Assembly (NCBI RefSeq): GCF_014836935.1
Contig: NZ_JACSPW010000006.1
Span: 1 to 64,000 of the forward strand
Reading direction: 5' to 3'
DNA from: Solibacillus merdavium
GTDB lineage: Bacteria > Bacillota > Bacilli > Bacillales_A > Planococcaceae
DNA length: 64,000 nt
In this document: one piece after another, positions 7,148-15,880 of the stretch
How the letters are laid out: every line of letters starts with the position of its first letter
Position numbering within the stretch: the stretch's first letter is position 1
The notes under the pieces: model-generated
The model's input: only the letters and a program-made list of their open reading frames with translations
Databases searched by the model: none
Told to the model about the DNA's origin: nothing
Program-made: the position numbers and the translations under genes

Positions 7148-8482
7148 TTATTTATAAAGTTCATAATATATATACGCATATGCTAAATCGAGACATTTCT
7201 GATAGTTTGTCAGGTTGTTTTCCTTATTATTGACCGAGGCAAAATAGATGGCCTCCAATGCGCTGCCGTTCCTTGGATATTGCTCTCGGATTCTTGAAAA
7301 CACCTTCGCACACAGCTCATCGGTAACCTGTTCAGATAATTGGATAATATAGCCGATTGTGGAGGCGTCAATTCTTGTGCTGGTAATAATCGCCTGTTTC
7401 ATTTCCTTCATCATTTCTTCATTAATTAAATAAAGAATGTCATTAATGCTATCCTCTTCGCATGTTAGTATTTTGCAATCCACCAATACTAGTGTATGCC
7501 CATCATTGTCTATATTACTCAATAGACACTTTCCTGCAAGTTTAAATCGCGATAACGGAGAAAGGAAATGTTCATCCTGTTCATACTCATTGTTATAGGC
7601 AGCTTTAATATACTTTTCCATATAGCGCTTGTCAGTTTCGATTTTTCGGTAAAACCGCGCATGAAACTGCTCCATTTCCCGAGAGATGCTATCCTCATTC
7701 AGCATTCTATATGAGTCGGTAATGAACGTATAGCATTCCTGAACTAAATCTTTATTTCTTTTTAAATTCATGCAGACGACTAGCACTTCATGCAGCAACT
7801 CTATTGCTGTTTCATATTCACCTTTTTGATAATGTATTTTCCCCCGAAGTACACGGATATGTAAATCAATGCGGGAATCCTTTTCCACTTCATATCCGGT
7901 AAAATAGCTATTATATACACTTTCAGCATACTGAACTTTATTAAGATGGAGCGATATTTCAATATGAGCAATAAATCGTGTTATGAAGTATCGCTCATCA
8001 TCTACTGATCCCATCTTAAAAAAGACTGCTGGGAGTTTACTCATTTGCCATAATATATCACTCGGCAAAACTTCCTTCTGTGCTGAAGTGTAGTTATTCA
8101 TAGCAATTGACAGCAAGGAGTAATTTTCAGATTGGAGTGCATAGCTACTCGCAATTTTATAAAAGTTTTTCGCCTGTTCGAAATTCAGACTAAAATAATA
8201 GCAATGACCAATAACCAAATAGAATATGGTTAAACAATCTTTTAAGTTGTCCTTGAAATAAGGTTCCTGATCTATTAGACATTGTAGCAACTTCATATTA
8301 TGGTTCGACAATATAAACGGCTGACTATCCAAGAGTATGAAGTCATTGATTGTTTCGATATCGCCCTCTTGAATGATGTATGTAAAAATTGACTCAAACG
8401 CCTCAAATTGGGCTTCACACGATGGAAATTGTTGTGATCGATAAAATTCAAGCTGATGTATTGTATTCAATCGTTCTACCAT
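7148..8482 (-). CDS. TPR-like protein with possible degenerate GGDEF C-terminus
   Basis: A 444-residue protein. Residues 40-290 are helix pairs of TPR type (for example GKIHYQKGEYETAIELLHEVL). Residues about 317-444 follow the strand-helix order of a GGDEF domain: TLVLVDC, a long helix, RIDASTIGYIIQL where GGDEF would be, AIYFASVNN, and LAYAYIYYELY like the final ADxALYxAK helix. The GGDEF signature itself is absent, so no cyclase activity is expected. It starts 15 nt after the upstream gene stop, so the two are probably co-translated. The GGDEF link is my inference. Confidence 0.6.
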   Translation of the reverse strand: MVERLNTIHQLEFYRSQQFPSCEAQFEAFESIFTYIIQEGDIETINDFILLDSQPFILSNHNMKLLQCLIDQEPYFKDNLKDCLTIFYLVIGHCYYFSLNFEQAKNFYKIASSYALQSENYSLLSIAMNNYTSAQKEVLPSDILWQMSKLPAVFFKMGSVDDERYFITRFIAHIEISLHLNKVQYAESVYNSYFTGYEVEKDSRIDLHIRVLRGKIHYQKGEYETAIELLHEVLVVCMNLKRNKDLVQECYTFITDSYRMLNEDSISREMEQFHARFYRKIETDKRYMEKYIKAAYNNEYEQDEHFLSPLSRFKLAGKCLLSNIDNDGHTLVLVDCKILTCEEDSINDILYLINEEMMKEMKQAIITSTRIDASTIGYIIQLSEQVTDELCAKVFSRIREQYPRNGSALEAIYFASVNNKENNLTNYQKCLDLAYAYIYYELYK

Positions 8483-8497
8483 GGATTCGCGGACCTC

Positions 8498-9121
8498 CTA
8501 CTCCTTTATAGCTACTAATTCAAATAGCTCTCTTTTTGTAATTGTAAATTGATCCATAAAACGTATTACTTTTAATTTCCGTTCTGTATAGGTCGCTTCA
8601 TTCTGTTCCAAGTATTGGCGCATACTTTTAATAATCATTGTTTCGATTAGTACCAGTTTCTTAGGGTAATGTTCATAAGATGAAAACCGATCATTGAAAA
8701 GTTGCTTCGAGCTGTTTTCAAATTTCATGTATAAGTCGCATTCCTCTTTTGGCAGTACATCGAGCAACTCACTCAAAAAGTCCAAAAACAGATTCACTGT
8801 GAGAACAGCAGCCATTAAGGCATTTGTATATGACCCGATTGTCGTTTTCTTCAATCGTTTAAATTTTGAACTGATCAGGACTTCATTCATCATAAAATTC
8901 CGCAATAAAAAGAGTAGCGCATGCTCGGAATTTATAATAGGTACTTCCTCGAAATAATAGTAAACCCAAATGTCACTTAAACTAAAATTCGCGAATGATA
9001 ATGAATGGAAGTCTGGATGGATTAAGTGATAAAAGTAATCATAGTATTCAAGTTTTGAAAATTGGTTATGCTGTTGCTCGTTTAAAAGAAATAAAGAGTT
9101 GGATGCTTCAAAATATTTCAA
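8498..9121 (-). CDS. Unknown helical protein paired with the TPR protein
   Basis: A 207-residue, mostly helical protein rich in aromatic residues. I do not recognise the family and see no signal peptide, membrane segment or catalytic motif. TTG start with GAGGTGAT eight bases upstream. It is the first gene of a two-gene unit with the TPR-like protein. A role as a sensory or regulatory partner is a guess from the pairing. Confidence 0.65.
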   Translation of the reverse strand: MKYFEASNSLFLLNEQQHNQFSKLEYYDYFYHLIHPDFHSLSFANFSLSDIWVYYYFEEVPIINSEHALLFLLRNFMMNEVLISSKFKRLKKTTIGSYTNALMAAVLTVNLFLDFLSELLDVLPKEECDLYMKFENSSKQLFNDRFSSYEHYPKKLVLIETMIIKSMRQYLEQNEATYTERKLKVIRFMDQFTITKRELFELVAIKE

Positions 9122-9203
9122 CTATATATCACCTCATCAATCATTTTATTCCATTATAATAGTTTTTTAACAAAAATATAAAAAATATTCGAAAACAAAA
9201 GGA

Positions 9204-9234
9204 CATACCAGAAAGTAATAAACTTTCTAGTATG
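9204..9234 (-). terminator. Terminator of the DUF1641-ndh operon
   Basis: CATAC..AGAAAGT / ACTTTCT..GTATG stem with a five-base loop. On the minus strand TTTTGTTTTC follows. Same core as the terminator at 3294. Confidence 0.8.
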
Positions 9235-9244
9235 CCCTATATAA

Positions 9245-10432
9245 TTAATACGCTAAACCGAATAGCGCTTTAATATGCGTCATATAACGAACATTTGAAG
9301 CTTCTTTCATTAGTGAAGCAGGTAATCCTACTAATTGAGTATTGTTAGCACCAATTGTAGCGATACCGTCTTTACGTCCTAAAGAACCTAAAGTACCTGA
9401 GTTTGTGAATTTGAATTCTTTTAAATCCGCACCTTTAATTTGAGCGAAGATGTTATAGCCTGCTACTTCACCTTGCTGCCATGCTACTTGTGCAGTTGGT
9501 GCATAAGTTGGACGGTCGCCCGGGTTAGGAATGTGTGCTGATGCATCACCGATTACAAATACTTCTGGGTGAGAAGTTGATTGTAGGAAATCGTTGATTG
9601 TCGCTTTACCGCGGTCTGCCGCTAAACCAGATTCACCTACGATTGGAAGTGGTGCTACCCCACCTGTCCATACCAATGTGTTTGCCACGATTGGTTCACG
9701 GTCTTTTAACTGAATAACATTGCCTTCTACACCTGTAACAGGAGTTGATGTGATAAATTCAACACCACGTTTTTGTAATGAAGTTGTCGCACGCTCGATT
9801 AAGTTATCCGGGAATACTGGTAAAATTTTTGGACCTGCTTCAACTAGCTTGATTTTTAGGTCTTCGAATTTCACGCCGTATTTCTCAGCTACTTTCGGGA
9901 AGTGGTCAACGATTTCACCAACAAGCTCAACACCTGTTAAACCGCCACCGCCGATAACGATTGTCGCGTCTGCTTCATCTTTAGTTTTAGCGTATGCTTT
10001 AATACGAGCTTCGATATGCTCGCGAATAGCGTTTGCTTCATCTACTGATTTTAATACGAAAGAGTTTTCCTCTAAGCCTGGGATACCGAAGAATCCAGTT
10101 TGGCTACCTAAGGCAACTACTAACGTATCATATTGTAAAGTTTTGCCGTTAGAAAGTGCAACTTCTTTATTATCTACATTGAAGCTGTTAACTTTTGCGA
10201 TTTCAAGGTTAATATCCAAGCCTTTGAAGATTTTTTCAAGTGATAAAGATACAGCACCTTCTTTAATTGTTCCACCAGCAAGACGGTGTAATTCTGTAAT
10301 AATTTGATGTGTTGGGAATTGGTTTACGACTGTAATACGCGCTTCATTAGTTGTTAAAAATTTGCGAGCTGTTTGTGCAGCTAATACACCGGCAAACCCA
10401 GCACCTAAAATAACGATTTCTTTAGTTACCAT
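9245..10432 (-). CDS. ndh: Type II NADH dehydrogenase (NDH-2)
   Basis: A 395-residue FAD/NAD(P)-dependent oxidoreductase. The FAD Rossmann motif GAGFAGV is at the N-terminus, the NAD(P) motif GGGGLTGVE in the middle, and a conserved VIGDASA near the C-terminal third. NDH-2 enzymes pass electrons from NADH to menaquinone without pumping protons and sit on the inner membrane face. ATG start with GGAGG nine bases upstream. It follows a DUF1641 gene, the yjlC-ndh arrangement of B. subtilis. Confidence 0.9.
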   Translation of the reverse strand: MVTKEIVILGAGFAGVLAAQTARKFLTTNEARITVVNQFPTHQIITELHRLAGGTIKEGAVSLSLEKIFKGLDINLEIAKVNSFNVDNKEVALSNGKTLQYDTLVVALGSQTGFFGIPGLEENSFVLKSVDEANAIREHIEARIKAYAKTKDEADATIVIGGGGLTGVELVGEIVDHFPKVAEKYGVKFEDLKIKLVEAGPKILPVFPDNLIERATTSLQKRGVEFITSTPVTGVEGNVIQLKDREPIVANTLVWTGGVAPLPIVGESGLAADRGKATINDFLQSTSHPEVFVIGDASAHIPNPGDRPTYAPTAQVAWQQGEVAGYNIFAQIKGADLKEFKFTNSGTLGSLGRKDGIATIGANNTQLVGLPASLMKEASNVRYMTHIKALFGLAY

Positions 10433-10465
10433 GATCAATATCCTCCAATAAATAGATTATGCAAT

Positions 10466-10894
10466 TTATTTTGTTTCTTTACGTTCAGCAGCTACTTGTA
10501 AAAATGCGTTTGCAAAACGTAATGCCCCTTGTACTTGAGGGTCTTTCAACATTTTTAATAAGCCAAAAACACCTACTGTTTCATTGCTTACTTCAGCACG
10601 GTCTTTCGCTTCAATTGCAGTTTGAGCAATAGATTTTGCCGTTCCTACTACTGGACTTGCCATTTCAGTAACTGCAGCTACTGTATCATTTTTCAGCGTT
10701 TCATCTGTTGCAACACTTGTTGCGAAGTCATACGCTTTTGTTAATAAAGTTGTCATTTCAGCTAATTTCGGTAAATTATCTACCAACGTAGTTAATGAAG
10801 CCTGTACCTCTGGCTTTAATAGTTGGTCTAATACGTCTAATTGTTCTTGCGTAACAGACACTTTTTCTACCTGCTGATTGTTCATTTCTGACAT
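10466..10894 (-). CDS. DUF1641 protein (YjlC-like), ndh operon partner
   Basis: A 142-residue acidic helical protein with the DUF1641 pattern (ending FGLLKMLKDPQVQGALRFANAFLQ). In B. subtilis the homologue yjlC is cotranscribed with ndh; here it lies 33 bp upstream of the NDH-2 gene on the same strand. Function is unknown, perhaps in assembly or membrane attachment of the dehydrogenase (inference). AAAGGAG site. A candidate Rex operator lies 55 bp upstream. Confidence 0.85.
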   Translation of the reverse strand: MSEMNNQQVEKVSVTQEQLDVLDQLLKPEVQASLTTLVDNLPKLAEMTTLLTKAYDFATSVATDETLKNDTVAAVTEMASPVVGTAKSIAQTAIEAKDRAEVSNETVGVFGLLKMLKDPQVQGALRFANAFLQVAAERKETK

Positions 10895-10948
10895 AATAAC
10901 TCTCCTTTGCCAACACCAATATTTTTTCTAACGAAAGTTCATACTTAA

Positions 10949-10966
10949 TTGTAATTACTTTCACAT
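10949..10966. promoter_or_regulatory. Candidate Rex operator upstream of DUF1641-ndh
   Basis: TTGTAA-TTACTT-TCACAT matches the Rex consensus TTGTGA-N6-TCACAA at 10 of 12 fixed bases. It lies upstream of an ndh operon, the classic Rex target that reports the NADH/NAD ratio in Firmicutes. The rex gene is not in the window. Confidence 0.55.
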
Positions 10967-10999
10967 TCCCATTCATTAAGCAACGATAGCACAAAGAAT

Positions 11000-11296
11000 C
11001 GCTTGTTACAATTAGAAAAATGAAATAAAATTAGGAAAAGTTAATTAATCGAATATTCTGTAATTTAATCCGATTAAAAAATTTTATTTTTATGTATTTT
11101 AAGAGATATTCTTGGTTTTTTCGGGTTGAATTATTCTTTTATATTTTATTTTCATGAAGTATTTTTTTGCGATAATTTTTTTGAGGTAAATAAATTTATG
11201 CTGTAATTAATAAGAAGAAACTTATAAATGCGGAGTGCAACAACTTAGAAATACTTGCGCAAAGATCTTAATCCAAACCGGAAATGAGGCGGAGCA
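11000..11296. other. AT-rich intergenic gap, nothing recognised
   Basis: Very AT-rich stretch between the divergent ndh operon and the GNAT gene. It must contain promoters but I see no clear hexamer pair, hairpin or short reading frame. Confidence 0.5.
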
Positions 11297-11959
11297 ATGT
11301 ATTATAAAGAGTTATATGTAACCACTGAAAGTAAACCGTTTCCTGCGACGATTCGAAACTATCGGGAAGAGGATTTCGCTGAATTAATCCGCATTCAAAA
11401 GGAGTGTTTCCCCCCTCCATTCCCCGAAGAATTATGGTGGAATACGGAGCAATTAAAAAATCATACTGAACTATTTCCAGAAGGTGCATTGTGTATTGAA
11501 GTGGAAGGAAAACTGGTTGGCTCTATGACAGCCTTGCTTGTCGACTTTGATATGAATGAACCGCACCATACATGGGAGGAAATAACAGACAACGGTTATA
11601 TTAGAACTCATAATCAAAACGGCAATACACTTTATGTAGTTGATATTTGTGTAAGTCCTGGCTATCGTAAGTTAGGCTTAGGAAAATGGCTCATGTTATC
11701 GATGTATGATATAGTCGTCCATCTCAAGTTGGAAAGATTATTAGGAGGAAGTCGGATGCCCGGCTACCATCGTTATGAAAAAGAGCTTACACCAGAATTA
11801 TACGTTCAGTCAGTAGTTAACGGCGATATAAAGGACTCTGTCATCTCTTTTTTGCTGCACTGTGGACGTATACCTGTTCAGGTCATACCCAATTATTTGC
11901 AGGATGAAGAATCCTGTAATTACGGTGTTTTAATGGAATGGAGAAATCCGTTTAAATAG
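11297..11959 (+). CDS. GNAT family N-acetyltransferase
   Basis: A 220-residue protein with a GNAT core: IRNYREEDFAELIRIQKECFPPPF at the start, the strand LYVVDICVSPGYRKLGLGKWLM, which carries the acetyl-CoA pyrophosphate loop, and a following helix. The C-terminal part (SRMPGYHRY..) resembles the long-form GNATs of Bacillales. Substrate is unknown. ATG start with GAGGCGGAG upstream. Convergent with the VOC gene, 14 bp between the stop codons. Confidence 0.85.
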   Translation: MYYKELYVTTESKPFPATIRNYREEDFAELIRIQKECFPPPFPEELWWNTEQLKNHTELFPEGALCIEVEGKLVGSMTALLVDFDMNEPHHTWEEITDNGYIRTHNQNGNTLYVVDICVSPGYRKLGLGKWLMLSMYDIVVHLKLERLLGGSRMPGYHRYEKELTPELYVQSVVNGDIKDSVISFLLHCGRIPVQVIPNYLQDEESCNYGVLMEWRNPFK

Positions 11960-11973
11960 GTTTATTACTTGAG

Positions 11974-12342
11974 CTATTTTTGAGTGTTACTTATAATCTC
12001 TACTCTGTTTCCAAAAGGGTCTCTAAACTCAAAACGTTCAAAATTGGGAATAGGTACTGAATCTAATATTTTTATATCATTTTCAACTAATAATTCTTTC
12101 CAATAGGATACATCTTCTACCTCATATGCTAAATGGGCTTTCGTTGATAATCTGTTAAATCCATCTTCTGTTCCTACATGCACCTGTGTACTACCAACTT
12201 GTAACCAAAAGCCCCCTCTTCCTTGAAGTGAATCTGGCTTTTTAATTTCTTCTAACCGTAAGACATGGCAATAAAAATTTTTTCCTTCTTCTTCGGCACC
12301 TTTTGGTATCGTAATTTGAGCATGATGTAATCCAAGAATCAT
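11974..12342 (-). CDS. VOC family protein (glyoxalase/bleomycin-resistance fold)
   Basis: A 122-residue single-repeat VOC protein: LHHAQITIPKGAEEEGKNFYCHVL at the start, the central GGFWLQVGSTQVHVG, and the C-terminal RFEFRDPFGNRVEII signature. Metal ligands are plausibly the first-strand His and the late Glu. Members isomerise, open or bind small molecules; the substrate here cannot be told. Good GGGGGA ribosome site. Confidence 0.87.
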   Translation of the reverse strand: MILGLHHAQITIPKGAEEEGKNFYCHVLRLEEIKKPDSLQGRGGFWLQVGSTQVHVGTEDGFNRLSTKAHLAYEVEDVSYWKELLVENDIKILDSVPIPNFERFEFRDPFGNRVEIISNTQK

Positions 12343-12462
12343 ATATATCCCCCTAAATATTAAGACTGTAATTTTATTATATGTTATATGGTATATAAAT
12401 AAAATTATGGGTTATTTATGAAAATCCATAAGTATTTCTTATTGAAGTATGAATGCCGTCCT

Positions 12463-12682
12463 AAAATAAGGGGAGATTGTTCCGTTATTTAAATGATGTA
12501 GCTCATTTTCAGGTTAAATAAGGGAACGTTTTACCGTTATTTCAAATAAAATCGTGGAATTTCTTGTTTTTTAGATCAATAACGGAAATCCCTTCCCTTA
12601 TTTTTACTATTTTTTATTTTATTTTCGAAATAAGGGAAATTCATTCCGCTATTTATCTCATTACACAATTCAATCTCCCTAC
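12463..12682 (+). repeat. Dispersed phased element, copy B
   Basis: About 200-220 bp. AATAA and TTATT words start at 12465, 12485, 12517, 12537, 12578, 12598, 12629 and 12649, steps 20-32-20-41-20-31-20, each 20-bp pair having the form AATAAsGG..CCGTTATT. The flank ATCTCATTAC..AATTCAAT recurs in copy D. It lies between two minus-strand genes. Confidence 0.85.
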
Positions 12683-12849
12683 CCTATCACCAAGCAGTAC
12701 AGACTTCATTAGAAAATCTTATTTTTATGCAAATTATATATAACTACTAATTCCTACTAAATAAAAAATAGACACATCTCCATTGAAGAAATGTGCCTGA
12801 AATGAATTTTCATATTTAATTTCGTAATCAATAAAATCTCTCGGAAGCT

Positions 12850-13116
12850 CTATACCTTGGAGGCTACTCCAATAAAAGTACCTATCCATATACCCGCTAA
12901 AATAATAAACGATATAATTCCAAGTCCCATTCCTTCCCAGCCACCAACGCCAATAATGCTATAAATAAATACTACAATACATATTAGACTTATTACAGTA
13001 GAGATAGAAAATATAGATTTTCTTGAAACTTTACGGGATGTAATAAATATCCCTATTGCAGCCACAATTCCGATTAGCAATAAAGGCGTCCATCCATCCA
13101 ACATCAAAATATCCAT
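12850..13116 (-). CDS. Small three-helix membrane protein
   Basis: An 88-residue hydrophobic protein with three predicted membrane helices (start TPLLLIGIVAAIGIFI, middle SLICIVVFIYSIIGV, end LGIISFIILAGIWIGTFIGV). ATG start after AAGGGGGAA. I do not recognise a family, and it has no neighbour on the same strand close enough to suggest a role. Confidence 0.65.
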   Translation of the reverse strand: MDILMLDGWTPLLLIGIVAAIGIFITSRKVSRKSIFSISTVISLICIVVFIYSIIGVGGWEGMGLGIISFIILAGIWIGTFIGVASKV

Positions 13117-13265
13117 TTAATTCCCCCTTATAGAAAATTATAACATTACAGTTTACCTTATTCATTTATTAGTTATATTTTCTATTTGATTTTCCCTTTA
13201 ACTAGTCCTAGAAGTCGTTGGCTCGGAATAAAATGCAAGGAAATCATTTTCTTGGGGGGCTATTC

Positions 13266-13892
13266 ATGAATTCTATTTTGACGTATGTCTTTTTAGGCAT
13301 ATCTATGGCTGCAACAATTGGACCTGTAAAAACCGTTTTATTAAATACGGGTTTGAAAAATGGCTTTTTTCATGCCTGGTTTTTCAGTCTCGGTGCCTTA
13401 ACAACTGACGTCATTTATATGTTTGTTGTTTATTTCGGGATTGGACAATTTATTGATTCGGAATTATTGAAAACGATACTTTGGTCTTTCGGCTGTTTTG
13501 TCCTTTTGTATACAGGTATAGAAAATCTTCTATCGCTACATAAAATTGAGATGGATTCAAATACCAAAAAAAGAACACGTCTTAGACAATCGATTATGTC
13601 CGGTTTCTTCATGTCGCTGCTAAACCCGCTAACGATTCTTTTCTGGCTTGGGATATATGGCTCCATCCTTGCAAAAAATGCTGGTACAACTACAATCTAT
13701 CAAATCATTATACTTAGTATCGCCATTTTAGTTGGTATTATTTTAGTGGATTTCCTTATGTCCTTTTTCTCCAGTTTCGCGCGAAAATTATTATCCACGA
13801 GGCTTTTGAAAATCGTTTCCTTCGTTTCAGCCATATTAATGATCGGATTTGGACTTTACTTCGGCAAAATGGCTTTTCATTTGTTATTTTAA
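13266..13892 (+). CDS. LysE family amino-acid exporter
   Basis: A 208-residue protein with about six membrane helices, and the LysE/RhtB start: GISMAATIGPVKTVLLNTGLKNGFFHA, followed by FMSLLNPLTILFWLGIYGS, a strong family motif. Members export amino acids or related compounds by proton antiport. The start is set at the ATG preceded by GGGGGG; an in-frame ATG 48 nt upstream lacks a site and would spoil the first helix. Substrate unknown. Confidence 0.88.
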   Translation: MNSILTYVFLGISMAATIGPVKTVLLNTGLKNGFFHAWFFSLGALTTDVIYMFVVYFGIGQFIDSELLKTILWSFGCFVLLYTGIENLLSLHKIEMDSNTKKRTRLRQSIMSGFFMSLLNPLTILFWLGIYGSILAKNAGTTTIYQIIILSIAILVGIILVDFLMSFFSSFARKLLSTRLLKIVSFVSAILMIGFGLYFGKMAFHLLF

Positions 13893-14009
13893 TGCATACG
13901 GACAACACTTAAATTGTTATATGAAAATCTTGTCAAATAATTAAGGCGCATAAAATGCCCGAAATGTAACCATACCTTAATAAATAATCAAATTAGTCGA
14001 GGTGTGGTA

Positions 14010-15242
14010 ATGGACAAAAGTAAGGTTCAAGTAAGTGTCTGGTGCATTGTCAGTTTAACTTCAATTCCTCTAATCATGACGCTGGGAAATTCCATGCTTA
14101 TACCAGTGCTCCCGATACTCGAAGACAAGGTCGGGATCACATCATTTCAGTCAAGCATGATTATTACAAGCTATTCTATTGCGGCAATTTTCCTTATACC
14201 TGTAGCAGGTTATTTATCAGACCGATTTGGAAGGAAAATGGTAATATTACCTAGTTTAATCCTCGCTTTAATCGGTGGTCTTATTGCCGGGTTTGCTTCC
14301 TGGAAAATGGATGACCCGTACATGATGATCATTATTGGTAGGGTTATTCAAGGAATAGGTGCGGCCGGAGCAATGCCGATCGTAATGCCACTTGTAGGTG
14401 ACCTATACCAGGATGATGATGAAAAAATAAGCTCCACCTTAGGAATTATTGAAACGTCCAATACGTTCGGGAAAGTGTTAAGCCCCATTTTAGGTTCAAT
14501 ATTTGCAGCTATTTTATGGTTTCTGCCCTTCTTCTCTATTTCAGCGCTTAGTTTAATTTCTATTGCACTTATTTTTTTCTTTGTTAAAGTCCCTAAAGAA
14601 AAAGATGAACCCGTAAAATTCAAGAAATTTTTAAGTAATACGAAAGAAGTTTTCAAAGAGAAAGGCAAATGGTTGTATACCATATTTTTAAATGGTGTAC
14701 TCGTTATGCTGATATTATTCAGTATGTTATTCTTCTTATCCGACAACCTCGAAAAAGTTCATGATATAAAAGGTGTTAAAAAGGGTTTTGTACTAGCTAT
14801 CCCACTTTTACTATTGTGTATTTCTTCTTTTATTTCTGGTCGTAAAATTAAAGGCGACTTGAAAAGAATGAAAAAAATAATTATTATTTCGTTAATTGCT
14901 ATGTCTACAAGCATTGTTTTCGTAGGTTATACAAGCAAAAACCTCATTCTTTTGCTCATAGTAACAAGTATAGTCGGCATCGCCATTGGAGCACTCTTGC
15001 CTGCACTTGATACAATTATTACAGATAACATCAGAAAAGAACTAAGAGGCACAGTTTCTTCTTTTTATAGCTCAGCGAGATTTATCGGTGTTGCAGCCGG
15101 TCCCCCTATTATGTCACTCGTCATGAAAGACTATCTCAATGTCAGTTATATTGTGGCAGGTGTATTAGGATTTATCCTATTATTTGTTGTATTTAAATGC
15201 ATTAATGTCGAGGAAATTGAAAAATCCAAAGAAACAGCATAA
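14010..15242 (+). CDS. MFS drug-efflux type transporter
   Basis: A 410-residue protein with about 12 membrane helices. The MFS loop 2-3 motif is seen as GYLSDRFGRKMVILPSL, and the drug-proton antiporter motif C region as RVIQGIGAAGAMPIVMPLVGDLYQ. The second half has a further RGTVSSFYSSARFIGVAAGPP. This points to a multidrug or metabolite efflux pump in the plasma membrane. ATG start with GAGGTG five bases upstream. It ends at a terminator shared with the YqhV gene. Confidence 0.87.
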   Translation: MDKSKVQVSVWCIVSLTSIPLIMTLGNSMLIPVLPILEDKVGITSFQSSMIITSYSIAAIFLIPVAGYLSDRFGRKMVILPSLILALIGGLIAGFASWKMDDPYMMIIIGRVIQGIGAAGAMPIVMPLVGDLYQDDDEKISSTLGIIETSNTFGKVLSPILGSIFAAILWFLPFFSISALSLISIALIFFFVKVPKEKDEPVKFKKFLSNTKEVFKEKGKWLYTIFLNGVLVMLILFSMLFFLSDNLEKVHDIKGVKKGFVLAIPLLLLCISSFISGRKIKGDLKRMKKIIIISLIAMSTSIVFVGYTSKNLILLLIVTSIVGIAIGALLPALDTIITDNIRKELRGTVSSFYSSARFIGVAAGPPIMSLVMKDYLNVSYIVAGVLGFILLFVVFKCINVEEIEKSKETA

Positions 15243-15247
15243 AAAAT

Positions 15248-15283
15248 AAGGACCTGACAGCTTTTGCGGCTGGAACGGTCCTT
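15248..15283. terminator. Bidirectional terminator, MFS / YqhV genes
   Basis: AAGGACC / GGTCCTT outer stem with an inner CAGC / GCTG stem, between two convergent stop codons. Confidence 0.8.
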
Positions 15284-15287
15284 AAAA

Positions 15288-15563
15288 TTATTGAGCTTTC
15301 AAACTGAACAGAATAAGGGAAATGCCGGCAAAAAGACATATTATTCTAGTCATTGAAATTTTCTCTGCCAGACCTAATAGAGCTAGTCCAGTTGTAACGA
15401 TTAGAACAACCGGACCTACTAAGGCTAACATTGTATTGATATAAAAGGCCTTTTCCAAATCATTGAATTTAAACATTAAAGCGGCAGCCGTCAATTCAAT
15501 ACTTCCTGAAATAAGTCTTAAAATAATGATAATAAGAAGCGCCTTTTCAATAAATGGAACCAC
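15288..15563 (-). CDS. YqhV family membrane protein (DUF2619)
   Basis: A 91-residue protein with three membrane helices and the YqhV pattern LRLISGSIELTAAALMFKFNDLEKAFYINTMLALVGP. The family is common in spore-forming Bacillales; its function is unknown. The GTG used as start is only two bases after GGGG, too close for an ideal site, so the exact start is uncertain by a few codons. Confidence 0.82.
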   Translation of the reverse strand: MVPFIEKALLIIIILRLISGSIELTAAALMFKFNDLEKAFYINTMLALVGPVVLIVTTGLALLGLAEKISMTRIICLFAGISLILFSLKAQ

Positions 15564-15880
15564 ATCCCCTGCTATTATTCATTCATAACATATGCAGCTA
15601 ACCACGAATTTATATTAGCTCGAGACCATTCTCTTTTAATCAGCAGATTCCCATACCTATAAGCATCACCATCACCCCACAATTACATATAATTCCTATA
15701 TAACGTATAAATAATTCTCTTAAAACATAAAAATTCCTCGTTAATATAATAGAATAATTAGTTCATTTAATTCCAATTAATGTTAAAATATTAGCGGTTA
15801 AACCAATATTACCCATTGCTAGGATGCATTATAAATATTCGTTTTAGCCATTCATCATGGAGAAAGAAGGTACAGTAGTT
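15564..15880. other. Intergenic gap upstream of pnuC, no gene seen
   Basis: AT-rich, non-coding. I looked for a riboswitch or NiaR-type palindrome because pnuC-nadR operons are often NAD-controlled, but found none that I could support. Confidence 0.4.

Noticed and set aside
9720-10307. 195-codon open frame opposite the NDH-2 gene
   Set aside because: Shadow frame; the minus-strand gene has complete FAD and NAD motifs and a good ribosome site.
12463-12682. Word pairs AATAAGG..CCGTTATT as tandem terminators
   Set aside because: The arms pair for only a few bases, T-tails are lacking, and copies lie both after and before genes.
15564-15880. NAD riboswitch or NiaR operator before pnuC-nadR
   Set aside because: No conserved aptamer element or clear palindrome could be identified by eye.
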